This document shows, in pieces, positions 15,947 to 24,777 of a stretch of DNA of 64,000 nucleotides. Origin of the DNA: an uncultured Dehalococcoidia bacterium. Lineage in GTDB: Bacteria; Chloroflexota; Dehalococcoidia; Lucifugimonadales; UBA1127. The stretch is taken from NCBI GenBank assembly GCA_951812285.1, contig OX638292.1:2441001-2505000 (forward strand), in the 5' to 3' direction. Made by a program: the position numbers and the translations under genes. A model generated the notes under the pieces. It searched no databases and was not told the origin of the DNA. It worked only from the letters and a program-made list of their open reading frames with translations. The number at the start of each line of letters is the position of its first letter. The first letter of the stretch is position 1.

Positions 15947-18184
15947 GTGCCCGTCGACCCCGAGACCCTCAGGGAGATCGCCCTCAGCCAGCAGGAGTAC
16001 GACGCCATCGTCGACAAGCTCGACCGCGAGCCCAACGCGCTCGAGCTCGGTCTCTTCGGCGCGCTCTGGAGCGAGCACTGCGCCTACAAGCACTCGCGCC
16101 CCCTCCTCGGCCTCTTCCCCAGCGACTCCCCCCGCGTCCTCGTCTCCCCCGGCGCCGAGAACGCCGGCGTCGTCGACGTCGGCGGCGGCCTCTCCGTCGT
16201 CTTCAAGATCGAGTCCCACAACCACCCGTCCGCCGTCGAGCCCTTCCAGGGCGCCGCCACCGGCGTCGGCGGCATCGTCCGCGACATCCTCGCGATGGGC
16301 GCCCGCCCCATCGCGCTCCTGAACTCCCTCCGCTTCGGCCCCGCCGATTCGACGCGCACCCGCCGCCTCTTCCACGGCGTCGTCGAGGGCATCTCCTGGT
16401 ACGGCAACTGCATCGGAGTCCCCGACGTAGGCGGCGAGATCACCTTCGCCCCCTGCTACGACGACAACCCCCTCGTCAACGCCATGTGCGTCGGCCTCGT
16501 ACGCACCGACGACCTCGTCCGCGCGCAGCCCTCCGGCCCCGGCGACCTCCTCCTCCTCGTCGGCGCAGACACCGGCCGCGACGGCATCCACGGCGCATCC
16601 GGCCTCGCCTCGCAGACGCTGGAGGACACCCAGGAGCTTCGCACCACCGTGCAGGTCGGCAACCCCTTCCTCGAGAAGGTGCTCATCGAGGCCTGCCTGG
16701 AGGCGTTGCAAACGTGCCCCGAGGGCATCGCCGGCATGCAGGACCTCGGCGCCGCCGGCCTCACCAGCGCCGCCGTCGAGTGCGTCAGCAAGGGTGGCCG
16801 CGGCCTCCTCCTCGACGTCGCCCAGGTGCCCCGCCGCGAGTCCGCCATGAACCCCTACGAGGTCATGCTCTCCGAGTCCCAGGAGCGCATGCTCCTCCTC
16901 GTCCGCCCCGGCTTCGAGGACGCCGTGAAGACCATCTTCGACAAGTGGGACCTCACCTCCAGCGTCATCGGCTCAGTCACCGACGACGCCACCGTCCGCA
17001 TCAACGACGCCGGCGAGCCGCACGCCGACGTCCCCGTCGAGCACCTCGTCGGCGCGCCCCGCTACCGGCTCTCCGGCACGCTCTCCGCCGAGACCGCCGT
17101 CGCCCGGCAGGTCGACCTCGCGGCCCTCCCGCTGCCCGATATGACGCCCGCCGACGCCCTCCTGCGCCTCCTCGGCTCCGCCAACATCGCCAGCCGCTCC
17201 GGCGTCTACCGCCAGTACGACCAGCAGGTGCAGGCCAATACCGTCGTCGGCCCCGGCCGCGGCGACGCCGCCGTCCTCGTCCTCCGCGACGGCTACGGCG
17301 GCCCCGCGACCCGCCGCGGCATCGCCGCCGCCACCGACGGCAACAGCCGCCTCGCGTGGCTCGATCCCTTCGTCGGCGGCCAGCTCGCCGTCGCCGAGGC
17401 CTGCCGCAACGTCTCCTGCGTCGGCGCCGAGCCCATCGCCCTCACGGACTGCCTCAACTTCGGCAACCCGGAGCGCCCCGAGGTCTATTTCCAGCTCGAG
17501 GAGTGCATCAAGGGCATGGCCGACGCCTGCCGCGCCCTCGGCGTCCCCGTCGTCAGCGGCAACGTCAGCCTCTACAACGAGGGCGTAGGTCAGGCCATCT
17601 ACCCCACCCCCGTCGTCGGCGCCCTCGGCCTGCTCGACGACGTGACGAAGCACTGCGGCGCGGGCTTCCGCGACGAGGGCGACGTCGTCATGCTCCTCGG
17701 CGCAACGTCCCTCGACGCCGACCCCGCCACCCTAGCCGGCAGCGAGGCCCTTGAGACCCTCCACGGCACGGTCGCCGGCCGCCCGTCGCTCGACATGGAC
17801 CTCGAAACCCGCGTCCAGCGCCTCACCCGCGACGCCATCCGCCGCGGCCTCCTCTCCTCCGCCCACGACTGCTCCGACGGCGGCCTGGCCGTCGCCCTCG
17901 CCGAGTCCTGCGTCATCGGCAACATCGGTGCCACCATCACCGCGAAGCCCGAGGGCCGCTGGGACGCCGCCCTCTTCGGCGAAGCCCCGTCCCGCATCCT
18001 CATCTCCCTCCCCCCAACCAAAACCACCGCCCTCCGACGCCTCGCCGCCCGCCACAACGTCCCCGTCCTCCGCCTAGGCCGCACCGGCGGCAACACCCTC
18101 CGCATCGCCCGCCTACTCAACGTCCCCCTATCAGACGCCGCAAAAGCCTGGAACCAAGGCCTGCGCGAACTGCTCTGGGAGTAG
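15947..18184 (+). CDS. purL: phosphoribosylformylglycinamidine synthase subunit PurL
   Basis: 745 residues from a GTG with GGAGG 6 nt before it. LWSEHCAYKHS, IESHNHPSAVEPFQGAATG, the second-half DGNSRLAWLDPFVGGQLA and SSAHDCSDGGLAVALAES are standard small-type PurL motifs. It amidates FGAR to FGAM with ATP, with ammonia from PurQ and help from PurS. Neither purQ nor purS is next to it here, so the purine genes are scattered. Confidence 0.95.
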   Translation: MPVDPETLREIALSQQEYDAIVDKLDREPNALELGLFGALWSEHCAYKHSRPLLGLFPSDSPRVLVSPGAENAGVVDVGGGLSVVFKIESHNHPSAVEPFQGAATGVGGIVRDILAMGARPIALLNSLRFGPADSTRTRRLFHGVVEGISWYGNCIGVPDVGGEITFAPCYDDNPLVNAMCVGLVRTDDLVRAQPSGPGDLLLLVGADTGRDGIHGASGLASQTLEDTQELRTTVQVGNPFLEKVLIEACLEALQTCPEGIAGMQDLGAAGLTSAAVECVSKGGRGLLLDVAQVPRRESAMNPYEVMLSESQERMLLLVRPGFEDAVKTIFDKWDLTSSVIGSVTDDATVRINDAGEPHADVPVEHLVGAPRYRLSGTLSAETAVARQVDLAALPLPDMTPADALLRLLGSANIASRSGVYRQYDQQVQANTVVGPGRGDAAVLVLRDGYGGPATRRGIAAATDGNSRLAWLDPFVGGQLAVAEACRNVSCVGAEPIALTDCLNFGNPERPEVYFQLEECIKGMADACRALGVPVVSGNVSLYNEGVGQAIYPTPVVGALGLLDDVTKHCGAGFRDEGDVVMLLGATSLDADPATLAGSEALETLHGTVAGRPSLDMDLETRVQRLTRDAIRRGLLSSAHDCSDGGLAVALAESCVIGNIGATITAKPEGRWDAALFGEAPSRILISLPPTKTTALRRLAARHNVPVLRLGRTGGNTLRIARLLNVPLSDAAKAWNQGLRELLWE

Positions 18185-18191
18185 GGGCGGG

Positions 18192-18430
18192 AGCCTGCCC
18201 CGCACTTGATACGGGGTCATTCCCGCCCCTCGCCCGTCGTTCCTGCGAAGGCAGGAACCCCGACGCTTGCCTTCCCACTCCACAATTCCCGCCTCACTCC
18301 GCCCCCCACTTCGTCATTCCTGCGGAGGCAGGAATCCAGAGGGGCCGGGGGAGGGGCCGCCCGCGCCGCCCAATCTCGAAGGACCCCTACCCCTCCCATC
18401 CTCCATCCCGGCGAACGCCGGGATTCAGGG
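18192..18430. repeat. cluster of REP-like palindromes after purL
   Basis: At least four palindromes: CCCCGcacttgataCGGGG near 18199, TTCCTGCgaagGCAGGAA at 18240-18257, a near copy around 18316-18335, and ATCCCGGCgaacGCCGGGAT at 18405-18424. The remaining part of the 18185-18671 gap has no supported gene. The first palindrome may double as the purL terminator. Confidence 0.65.
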
Positions 18431-18671
18431 GAAGGGTACGCCGCGCCCGCACCTTCTCACGCCGAACCCAAACCCGCTTCACAGGGGCAGGGCCACGGGC
18501 GGCGCCGTTCGGCCTGAGGGAAATCGAAGGGCGAACGGGGGCCGCAGGCCCGCGCGTGCGCTAAGGCCCGCTCACTGCATTGGCACGCGTCACCGCGACG
18601 CGCTACCCGAGGCACGCCACATAGCAACGACAGAGCGTAACTGCTACCATCCCCAACACGGAGGTTCTGAA

Positions 18672-18905
18672 ATGAATGTGTCCGAAGCGGCGCGGCGCCT
18701 ACGGGAACAGTACGACGCAGGCTATCCAGTAGGGAAGGCGGTAGCCGCAATTCATCTATTTGCCATCCAACACGCCGACGCCCTCTCACGTTTGCCCATC
18801 GGCGAGGTCCTTCAACAGGCTGGACTTCCCGCAACGTACCGTACAGAGGTTAGCAAGGGGATCAAGCTGGCCGAGTACGTGCAGGTGAACCGCGAGTTCC
18901 CCTAG
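18672..18905 (+). CDS. small helical hypothetical protein
   Basis: 77 residues; ATG with GGAGG 7 nt upstream decides the start against a longer reading through the repeats. Predicted mostly helical: EAARRLREQYDAGY, then AAIHLFAIQHADALSRLPI and LPATYRTEVSKGIKLAEYV, reminiscent of a small helix-turn-helix domain. No family recognised. It follows the palindrome cluster and is less GC-rich than purL, consistent with accessory DNA. Confidence 0.6.
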   Translation: MNVSEAARRLREQYDAGYPVGKAVAAIHLFAIQHADALSRLPIGEVLQQAGLPATYRTEVSKGIKLAEYVQVNREFP

Positions 18906-18947
18906 AATAAACAGGGCCGGCGGCCAGCAGGCCCGCGCGCCCCCACC

Positions 18948-19541
18948 TCACAACACCGGCACCCACGGCGCCGACGTCCTCGGCAGCAACCCCGTCGCCC
19001 GAGGGTCGTCCGCAACCTCGACCTGCCTCCGGTACGGCACAAACCCCGACCGCACGTAGAACCCCAGCGCCCCCGGATGGTCCAGCGTGCACGTGTGCAA
19101 CGACAGCCTCCGGATCGGCCGCGACCACGCAATCTCGATCGCCCGGTTCATCATCCACCGGCCCGCGCCGCACCCCACCAGCGCCGGCGTCAGCCCGAAG
19201 AAGCTGACATCGCACTCCCCCTCAACGCCGAAGTCCAGCTCAACCAGCCCTTCCCCCTGCCCCTGCGCCTCGAACACGTACGTCTCGTGCAGCGGACTGC
19301 CGAGCACGCCCCGCAGCTCCTCGTCGCTCAGCTGCAGCCGCGAGAACCACAGCCAGTCCTCGCCGATACGCCGGAACAGCGCGAGATACCACCCGGGGTC
19401 CGGCGCGTCCACCTTGCTCAGCGACCACGACGCCTCAGAGCGCTCTGCCCGAACCGGCGGCCGCTCAAGCATCTCCAGGTGCGTCACGATCGACACGGTC
19501 TTGCCGCTCGGCACATCGCTGTAACCGTCAGGAATGATCAT
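18948..19541 (-). CDS. GNAT-family N-acetyltransferase
   Basis: 197 residues from the ATG at 19541 (AGAGG 5 nt upstream; a GTG two codons earlier is possible). The C-terminal two thirds has the acetyl-CoA fold: ELDFGVEGECDVSFFGL, GCGAGRWMMNRAIEIAW in the P-loop helix position, and LDHPGALGFYVRSGFVPYRR, a typical motif B ending. Substrate unknown. Monocistronic. Confidence 0.8.
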   Translation of the reverse strand: MIIPDGYSDVPSGKTVSIVTHLEMLERPPVRAERSEASWSLSKVDAPDPGWYLALFRRIGEDWLWFSRLQLSDEELRGVLGSPLHETYVFEAQGQGEGLVELDFGVEGECDVSFFGLTPALVGCGAGRWMMNRAIEIAWSRPIRRLSLHTCTLDHPGALGFYVRSGFVPYRRQVEVADDPRATGLLPRTSAPWVPVL

Positions 19542-19780
19542 CGCCACCTCTGGTTAATGCGATTTCGTACGATGGTCCTTGTTGCCGGATTGTACTAGAC
19601 CCCCTACCCCCAACACGGGCGTTCGCGGTGAAGGAAATGTGGAAGGCATAGGGCCAAGGCCTATGGTGAGCGCTGTGGGAGTAGGGAGCAAACTATAGAG
19701 CAACTGAGTGTCGCACCTACGAAGATGGGAGAGTTACGTCAATTGCCCCGAAGTCACCGACACTGATAGCAAGGGGACGC

Positions 19781-20875
19781 TTATTCCGATGGTATTCCAG
19801 TAACAGGATCGATTGGCATCACACGGGGGTTGCCGTCTTCCACTTCAAACATCCGGAACCCCTGTCCTTCAAACCAGGCATCCATTGCTTTGGTGTAATT
19901 GTCGACAGGTTCCAGCTTTACTACTCTTAACAGCTCACTACCGCAGTTCGTAAGTGCCACACCTGAAATCCGTAATGTCTTGTCGATTCCACCCTTTGTT
20001 TTCGGAATCAAAATCCAATGTCTTCCTTGATGGGAAATGGGTATGCAGGCCGCAAGTTGTGGCATTCCTGGTAAGGCCACACAAGGCTTCAACTCCCTCC
20101 AGGAGTTGTAGTCGGAGATGACGAGTCCGTGTTCGTTCAATAGGTTTAGCGTTTTGAAGTCTAGGCCATATTCCTTAAGGGCGTTTTGGCCGGCGTCGCG
20201 TCCTAGTGAGGGCACTCTGGTATCAAAGGGTAGACTTGACACCGATAAAGAGCAGAGTCTCACAAAGTGTTTAGCTACGCTTTGGTCGAGACTGCCCAAG
20301 ATTCTGATCGCCCTGGTTGAAAAGGTGCCTGGCTTCCTTATTTCTCCGGCCAAGACCTTGGCAAACAGTTCTTGCATTTCCTCCGTGCTCTTTAGCCTAG
20401 CCTCTGTCTCAAAGGCATTTAGCCAATCATCGCTAATTGCATCACCTGCCTCTTCCGCCGCTGGTCCTGATGTCGGATCACCGTCGTTCTGCAATTCATT
20501 GGCGGCCTTCAGACTGATCATATCGAGGTTAACTTGTTCCCGAAGCACTCTTTGGCCGAACTTCTGAACTGCCACGCGCGCATATTCGGGATCGGTTTGC
20601 ATCTGTCCAGCAATCTGGTTGGCTGACATATTGATCAGCTTGATGCGTGCCGATGTTTCTGCTCGTATTTCATCCGCCTTGCCAGTTAGGTGTGTAACTG
20701 GTACTTCAACCAAAGCTGTGCACAGGTGGGCAAACGCTTTGAAAAAGTTCCGCTTGAATGGTACGGGAATCCCTGGAAGAGCTGCGTCAACAGCAAGCTC
20801 CGTGATCACGTCGGATACGGCACCGACTTCATCTCCTGCCGAGCTCAATTCCTCACTGTCCGCTTCATCAATCAT
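19781..20875 (-). CDS. DUF2806-like protein in a low-GC patch
   Basis: 364 residues, soluble. A central helix-rich block with EEMQELFAKVLAGEI followed by KPGTFSTRAIRILGSLD matches the conserved core of DUF2806/TIGR03899-type proteins. The C-terminal part has alternating strands. Codons are clearly less GC-rich than the core genes around it, a sign of recent transfer. No close ribosome site before the ATG, so the true start may differ. DUF2806 genes often occur in accessory regions and have no proven function. Confidence 0.65.
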   Translation of the reverse strand: MIDEADSEELSSAGDEVGAVSDVITELAVDAALPGIPVPFKRNFFKAFAHLCTALVEVPVTHLTGKADEIRAETSARIKLINMSANQIAGQMQTDPEYARVAVQKFGQRVLREQVNLDMISLKAANELQNDGDPTSGPAAEEAGDAISDDWLNAFETEARLKSTEEMQELFAKVLAGEIRKPGTFSTRAIRILGSLDQSVAKHFVRLCSLSVSSLPFDTRVPSLGRDAGQNALKEYGLDFKTLNLLNEHGLVISDYNSWRELKPCVALPGMPQLAACIPISHQGRHWILIPKTKGGIDKTLRISGVALTNCGSELLRVVKLEPVDNYTKAMDAWFEGQGFRMFEVEDGNPRVMPIDPVTGIPSE

Positions 20876-21028
20876 TTTTCTGTGCTTGTGTCCTCTCAGT
20901 AGTTTTAGGCCAATGAAACCGGACTAAAGCCGACGCTTCAAGTCTCGTCTTGAGATAATGCGTTACACGCGAAATCTTGTGTGTACAGTATATCGGAAAT
21001 CAAAGGCTCAAACCCCCGCCCCCCCAGA

Positions 21029-21106
21029 CCCTGACACAAGCCCCTCGCGCGAAACCCTCCGCCCTCGCTACCCTCATTCACATCACACACACGGAGGGAC
21101 GCGAGC
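21029..21106 (+). promoter_or_regulatory. 78-nt conserved leader, cassette copy A
   Basis: Begins CCCTGACACA and ends GGAGGGACGCGAGC right before the ATG. Compared without gaps to 41198-41275 (minus strand) it matches at 67 of 78 positions, better than the coding sequences. It contains the ribosome site. It may hold a promoter, a structured RNA or a mobile-element end. Confidence 0.7.
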
Positions 21107-21454
21107 ATGCAGGACGCTGCCTGGGACTCCTACTACCGGAACCTCGAGGCCGAATACGGCGGCCGGCTCCCCGGCGCGCCGAGGCGCAAGCGCGGCGCGC
21201 AGCCCGGCAACCAGAACGCCCGCAAGCGCGGCCTTGTCAACAAGCCCCTGACCCCGCAGCAGCGGACCAGCCTCATCGCGCTCCAGCGCGCCGGGGTGCT
21301 CTCCTCGGGGCTCAGCCACCTGCGCGTCAGGATCGCCGCCCTGTTGCTTGACCCCCGCGCGAATCCCGAACTCCTTGTGCGCGGCGCCCGGATGATTGCG
21401 CGCCTGATCCGGGTTGAGACGATGCCGCGCAGTGCCCGCCCGCGCCAGGACTGA
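21107..21454 (+). CDS. NQNARKR-motif small basic protein, copy A
   Basis: 115 residues. MQDA start, basic linker GAPRRKRGAQPGNQNARKRG, then LTPQQRTSLIALQRA and a helical C-terminal half (LSHLRVRIAALLLDP, LLVRGARMIARLIRVETM). The PGNQNARKxG motif is seen in short proteins near phage packaging genes, some similar to terminase small subunits; that link is tentative. A paralogue on the other strand at 40877-41197 shares MQDA, NQNARKR and LTP but has diverged in the rest. Ribosome site GGAGGG 8 nt upstream. Confidence 0.7.
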   Translation: MQDAAWDSYYRNLEAEYGGRLPGAPRRKRGAQPGNQNARKRGLVNKPLTPQQRTSLIALQRAGVLSSGLSHLRVRIAALLLDPRANPELLVRGARMIARLIRVETMPRSARPRQD

Positions 21455-21484
21455 GGCCCCCAAAAGCAAAAAAATTTGCCTTGA

Positions 21485-21511
21485 AGCTGAATTGCGACAC
21501 TTCCCATATAA
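21485..21511 (+). repeat. 27-nt conserved downstream element, copy A
   Basis: AGCTGAA...CTTCCC.TATAA starts 31 nt after the copy A stop and matches 40826-40852 (minus strand) at 22 of 27 positions. It is followed by a small GGGG-loop-CCCC hairpin. It marks the probable right limit of the repeated cassette. Confidence 0.6.
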
Positions 21512-21638
21512 AACAAAGGGGAAACAACCTCCCCGGCAGCTACGGGGAAAACACGACGAATGTCAAAACAGATGGAGAGGAGAAGGGTCCATGAGCGCCG
21601 CACCAGGGCCCGCCGCTGTTCCGGCAAAGGCGGCCAGC

Positions 21639-22202
21639 CTAGCCGCCGACAGGCTCCCGGCGACTCGCCATCCCTTCGAGCCTCTCCAGCGCGTCCTTCC
21701 AGAAGGCGCGCCGGGACTCGACGGCGGCCTGATCCGGCAGCTTGATCTGCTGGACCACTACCTGGCACCGCGCGTCGCCCTTGGGGTAGAGGCTGACGGA
21801 CAGGTCGCTGCCCACGCTGCCCGTGTCCAGTCGCAGGCCGCTGCTGGGGTTGGCCTTCCTGACCCGCATGGCGGCGCCCAGCCACTCGTGGCGACGCCCG
21901 TCGTCCGCCCACACGGCGAACAGCGACTCCGCGGACGCCGAGAGGGTTTTGCTCACGCTGACCTCGTAGCCGCGGGGGGTCTGGTGGACGTCTCGCAGGC
22001 CGCGTTCGCGCTCGTACTCCACGGTGATCGATTGCGCCCACCAGCCGGAGGCGCCGTAGCGTTCCTGCACCAGCCGCGCGATCTGCGGGTGCTTCATGCC
22101 CGCCGCGCCCTCCCCGTCGAGGATGGCGTACCACTCGCTCCACCGCTTGCCGGTGGCGGCGAAGACCGCTTCGTCGCTCTTGCGTGCGGACCGTGTTGTC
22201 AT
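21639..22202 (-). CDS. DUF4287-type plus SRPBCC domain protein
   Basis: 187 residues from the ATG at 22202 (GGAG 8 nt upstream). N-terminal part KSDEAVFAATGKRWSEWYAI, HPQIARLVQERYG and WWAQSITVEYERERG matches the small DUF4287 domain; the C-terminal part (VSVSKTLSASAESLFAVWAD onward) is an SRPBCC/AHSA1-like hydrophobic-ligand fold. The combination is common in soil and actinobacterial genomes; ligand unknown. Confidence 0.75.
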   Translation of the reverse strand: MTTRSARKSDEAVFAATGKRWSEWYAILDGEGAAGMKHPQIARLVQERYGASGWWAQSITVEYERERGLRDVHQTPRGYEVSVSKTLSASAESLFAVWADDGRRHEWLGAAMRVRKANPSSGLRLDTGSVGSDLSVSLYPKGDARCQVVVQQIKLPDQAAVESRRAFWKDALERLEGMASRREPVGG

Positions 22203-22255
22203 CGTTGCCGCTCCACCGCGACGGGGCAATTGGAGCCCCTACAGGACCGCGTCCT

Positions 22256-22320
22256 CAATTGCTACCGTCGTCCCCGCATCCCCAACTGCTACCGTCATCC
22301 CCGCGAAAGCGGGGACCCAG
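22256..22320. repeat. REP-like palindrome with flanking direct repeats
   Basis: Two direct copies of CAAyTGCTACCGTCrTCCCC (about 22256 and 22283), the second running into the hairpin TCCCCGCgaaaGCGGGGA at 22298-22315 and ACCCAGG. Same class of element as at 14.6 and 18.3 kb. Confidence 0.65.
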
Positions 22321-22403
22321 GTCCCCCGATGAGGAACGCGGACACAGAACAGGCAAGCCCCGTCCCCTGTGATCCAGAGGCGATGATGCGACCAACCCCG
22401 CCC

Positions 22404-23354
22404 CTACAGGACGGCGTCCAGCCCCTTCGTCAGCTCGTCGATGCTCGCGTACCCCTGGTACTTCGACGTGAGCTTCCCGCCCGCGTCGAAGATGAAGACC
22501 CACGACTCGTTCAGGTAGCCCGTCTGCGCCGAGAGCCCCCACTCCTCCACCAGCGGCGAGTACCGCGCCCGGTCCAGGTCGCCCTGGATCTCCGCCGGGT
22601 TCTCGTACACCTCGACGTGGATGAATCCGGCCTGGTCCTTGTACTGGTCCTTCAGCTCCTCCACCGTCTCCACCTGCGGCCCGCACGTCGGGCTGGTGCA
22701 CAGCGCCGGGCTCGCGAACACGAGCACCAGCGGCTGCTCCCCGCCCAGCGCCTCCGCGATGGTCTGCTGGTACAGGTCCGCGTCCGGCCTCGAGCTCGTC
22801 GTCAGCTCCGCCAGCGACTCGACGTCCCGGACGGTCTTGTTCCCGTCGCTCGGCGGCGTGTCGCCCGCCGTGGGCGTGTGGCTGCGCTCGGCGATGTTCA
22901 GCATGATCTGCGCCTTGCCGGGCGACCCGTCCTCCTGCGTCACCTCGACGTCCAGCCGCCACTCGCCCGGCTGGTCGAAGGTCAGGTCCGTCACGTAGTT
23001 GCCCCGCGACCCGAACGGCCACAGGAAGAACTCCGCCGTCGAGGTCTCGACGACGCTGTCCGGCGCGCTCAGGTTCACCGACGTCACCGTCGCCGAGGGC
23101 GCCTTGATCAGCGCGCGGGAGCTCGTCAGCAGGAAGGAGACGCGGTTGTCGCCCACGCCCAGGTCCTTGGTTGCAAGGATGCCGTTCAACTCCTCCGGGC
23201 CGCCGTCCGATGCGGCGTCGCTGGTGGCGGTGTCCGTCTGCGCGGGCGCCGGTTCCGCGGCCGCCGTGCTCTGCTCGTCCTGCGCCCCGTTGCACGCGGC
23301 CAGTACCACCAAGAGCGCTATTGCGATGAGAAAGAAACGCGTCGCGCCTACCAT
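22404..23354 (-). CDS. envelope lipoprotein with thioredoxin-like C-terminal domain
   Basis: 316 residues from the ATG at 23354, set by AGGAGG 6 nt upstream. A lipobox (LVVLAAC) follows a hydrophobic signal. Next a beta-sandwich of about 100 residues (VTSVNLSAPDSVVETSTAEF... GEWRLDVEVTQ), then a redoxin-like domain with PLVLVFASPALCTSPTCGP, two cysteines five apart, and a C-terminal GKLTSKYQGYASIDELTKGL. It lies 39 nt downstream of the TlpA-like lipoprotein gene, so the two probably act together outside the membrane. Confidence 0.75.
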   Translation of the reverse strand: MVGATRFFLIAIALLVVLAACNGAQDEQSTAAAEPAPAQTDTATSDAASDGGPEELNGILATKDLGVGDNRVSFLLTSSRALIKAPSATVTSVNLSAPDSVVETSTAEFFLWPFGSRGNYVTDLTFDQPGEWRLDVEVTQEDGSPGKAQIMLNIAERSHTPTAGDTPPSDGNKTVRDVESLAELTTSSRPDADLYQQTIAEALGGEQPLVLVFASPALCTSPTCGPQVETVEELKDQYKDQAGFIHVEVYENPAEIQGDLDRARYSPLVEEWGLSAQTGYLNESWVFIFDAGGKLTSKYQGYASIDELTKGLDAVL

Positions 23355-23393
23355 GCCCTTCCTCCTGAAGGTGTACAAGATTTGCCCATCGGG

Positions 23394-24662
23394 CTACGGC
23401 CCGGTGGGGTAGCTGCCAAAGGTGAACGCGAAGACGATGAAGTCCTCGGAGTTGGAGGTCAGCCGCAGCTCATGCCCGCTGTACTCCGGCGATTCGATGA
23501 GCCGGTACATGCGGTCCTTCTCCACCAGCACGAAGGTGTTCCCCTCCTCGTCCGCCTGGATGTCCCGGCCCCAGTCGGCCTCGGGCACCGGCGACTCGTC
23601 CTGGGTGACGTAGACGCGGTACGGCTCGTCCTCCGCCTCCAGCACCACGTTCACGCTCGTGCCGTTGTACCGCAGCGCCACGAAGTCCTCGAAGTTCTCC
23701 GTCTCACGCGAGTGCCGCATGTGCTCCAGCGTGGGCGTCCATGTTCCGTGGAAGTAGAGGAAGTTGTTGTTCAGCGTTTCCGGCAGCTCAAACACCACGG
23801 GCCCGCCGGCGGGGTTGCTGTACAGCTCAGTCTGCAGGATGTACGGCTGCCGCGAGTAGAACTGCGGGTTCAGCCCCGCGTACAGCTCCCGCGTCTGGTT
23901 GCCGTCGATGCCGCTGTTGAACGCCCGCTCGTCGAACTCCGGCCCCTCTTGCGTGTTCGCCGGGATCCCCGCCAGGTTCACCCCCGCGTCCAGCAGCAGG
24001 TCGCGGATCAACGCCTCCGTCTCGACGTACGCCCCCTCGCCGAAGTGCGTGTACTGGATGATGCCGTCCTTGTCGATGAGGTACTTGGCGGGCCAGAACC
24101 GGTTGTTGTAGGCCCGCCACGTCAGGAAGTCGTTGTCCTGCACCACCCGCCAGTCGATGTCGAAGTCCTCCATCGCCTGCTCGACGTTCTCCCGCACCTT
24201 CTCGAACTCGAACTCCGGCGTGTGTACCCCGATGATGTTCAGGCCGAGGTCGCCGTACTTCTCGTGCCAGTCCTGCAGGTACGGGAACGTGCGGATGCAG
24301 TTCACGCACGTGTACGTCCAGAAGTCGATGAGCACCACCTCGCCCTTCAGGTCGTCGAGGGTGAAGACGTCCGTGTTGATGAAGAAGGCCGGGTCCGTCT
24401 GCTCCAGCGGCTCTGCACGGGAGCCCACCTCGCCCGGGAATGGCCCGAATTCCGAGCTGCCGTCGAGGGGCGCCGGCGTCGGCAGCGTCGGCAGGTCGAT
24501 GGTCGGCTCCGGCACCGGCGTCGGCGTCGAGCGCAGCGGCTGCGCGACGGCGTCGCCGCCCGAGCACGCCGCCGCCATCAACGCGGCCAGCGCAACGAGG
24601 GTCGCTGCCACACCCAGGGGGCGGCGCAGGACTGCGGGGAGGGACGGGCCTGAATGCGGCAT
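23394..24662 (-). CDS. TlpA/DipZ-like thioredoxin lipoprotein
   Basis: 422 residues from the ATG at 24662. Lipobox (LMAAAC), Thr/Pro-rich linker, then a redoxin domain with WTYTCVNCIRTFPYLQDWH: CVNC is the CxxC pair and its surroundings match the extracytoplasmic part of DipZ proteins. PAKYLIDKDGIIQYTHFGEG completes the fold. The C-terminal 200 residues form a beta-rich domain (FHGTWTPTLEHMRH...) also seen in DipZ. The CcdA-type membrane part of DipZ is missing, so electrons must come from another protein. Confidence 0.82.
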   Translation of the reverse strand: MPHSGPSLPAVLRRPLGVAATLVALAALMAAACSGGDAVAQPLRSTPTPVPEPTIDLPTLPTPAPLDGSSEFGPFPGEVGSRAEPLEQTDPAFFINTDVFTLDDLKGEVVLIDFWTYTCVNCIRTFPYLQDWHEKYGDLGLNIIGVHTPEFEFEKVRENVEQAMEDFDIDWRVVQDNDFLTWRAYNNRFWPAKYLIDKDGIIQYTHFGEGAYVETEALIRDLLLDAGVNLAGIPANTQEGPEFDERAFNSGIDGNQTRELYAGLNPQFYSRQPYILQTELYSNPAGGPVVFELPETLNNNFLYFHGTWTPTLEHMRHSRETENFEDFVALRYNGTSVNVVLEAEDEPYRVYVTQDESPVPEADWGRDIQADEEGNTFVLVEKDRMYRLIESPEYSGHELRLTSNSEDFIVFAFTFGSYPTGP

Positions 24663-24777
24663 TGTTTCACCTGTCTTTTTTTCCATTATAGATGGAATCG
24701 TGTTTCGCGCGGGGGGTTCATGGGGCAACCCGCAGTGCGCCCTCTTGAATCAAGTAACGATTGGAGCCCGCCGGCCG

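Noticed and set aside
14584..22320. CRISPR-like repeats
   Set aside because: The repeats are few, palindromic, unevenly spaced and without uniform spacers; no cas genes are present.
21414..24653. Plus-strand frame of over 1,000 codons spanning several genes
   Set aside because: It is antisense to three well-supported minus-strand genes and its product is Arg/Val/Leu/Pro-rich with no domain.
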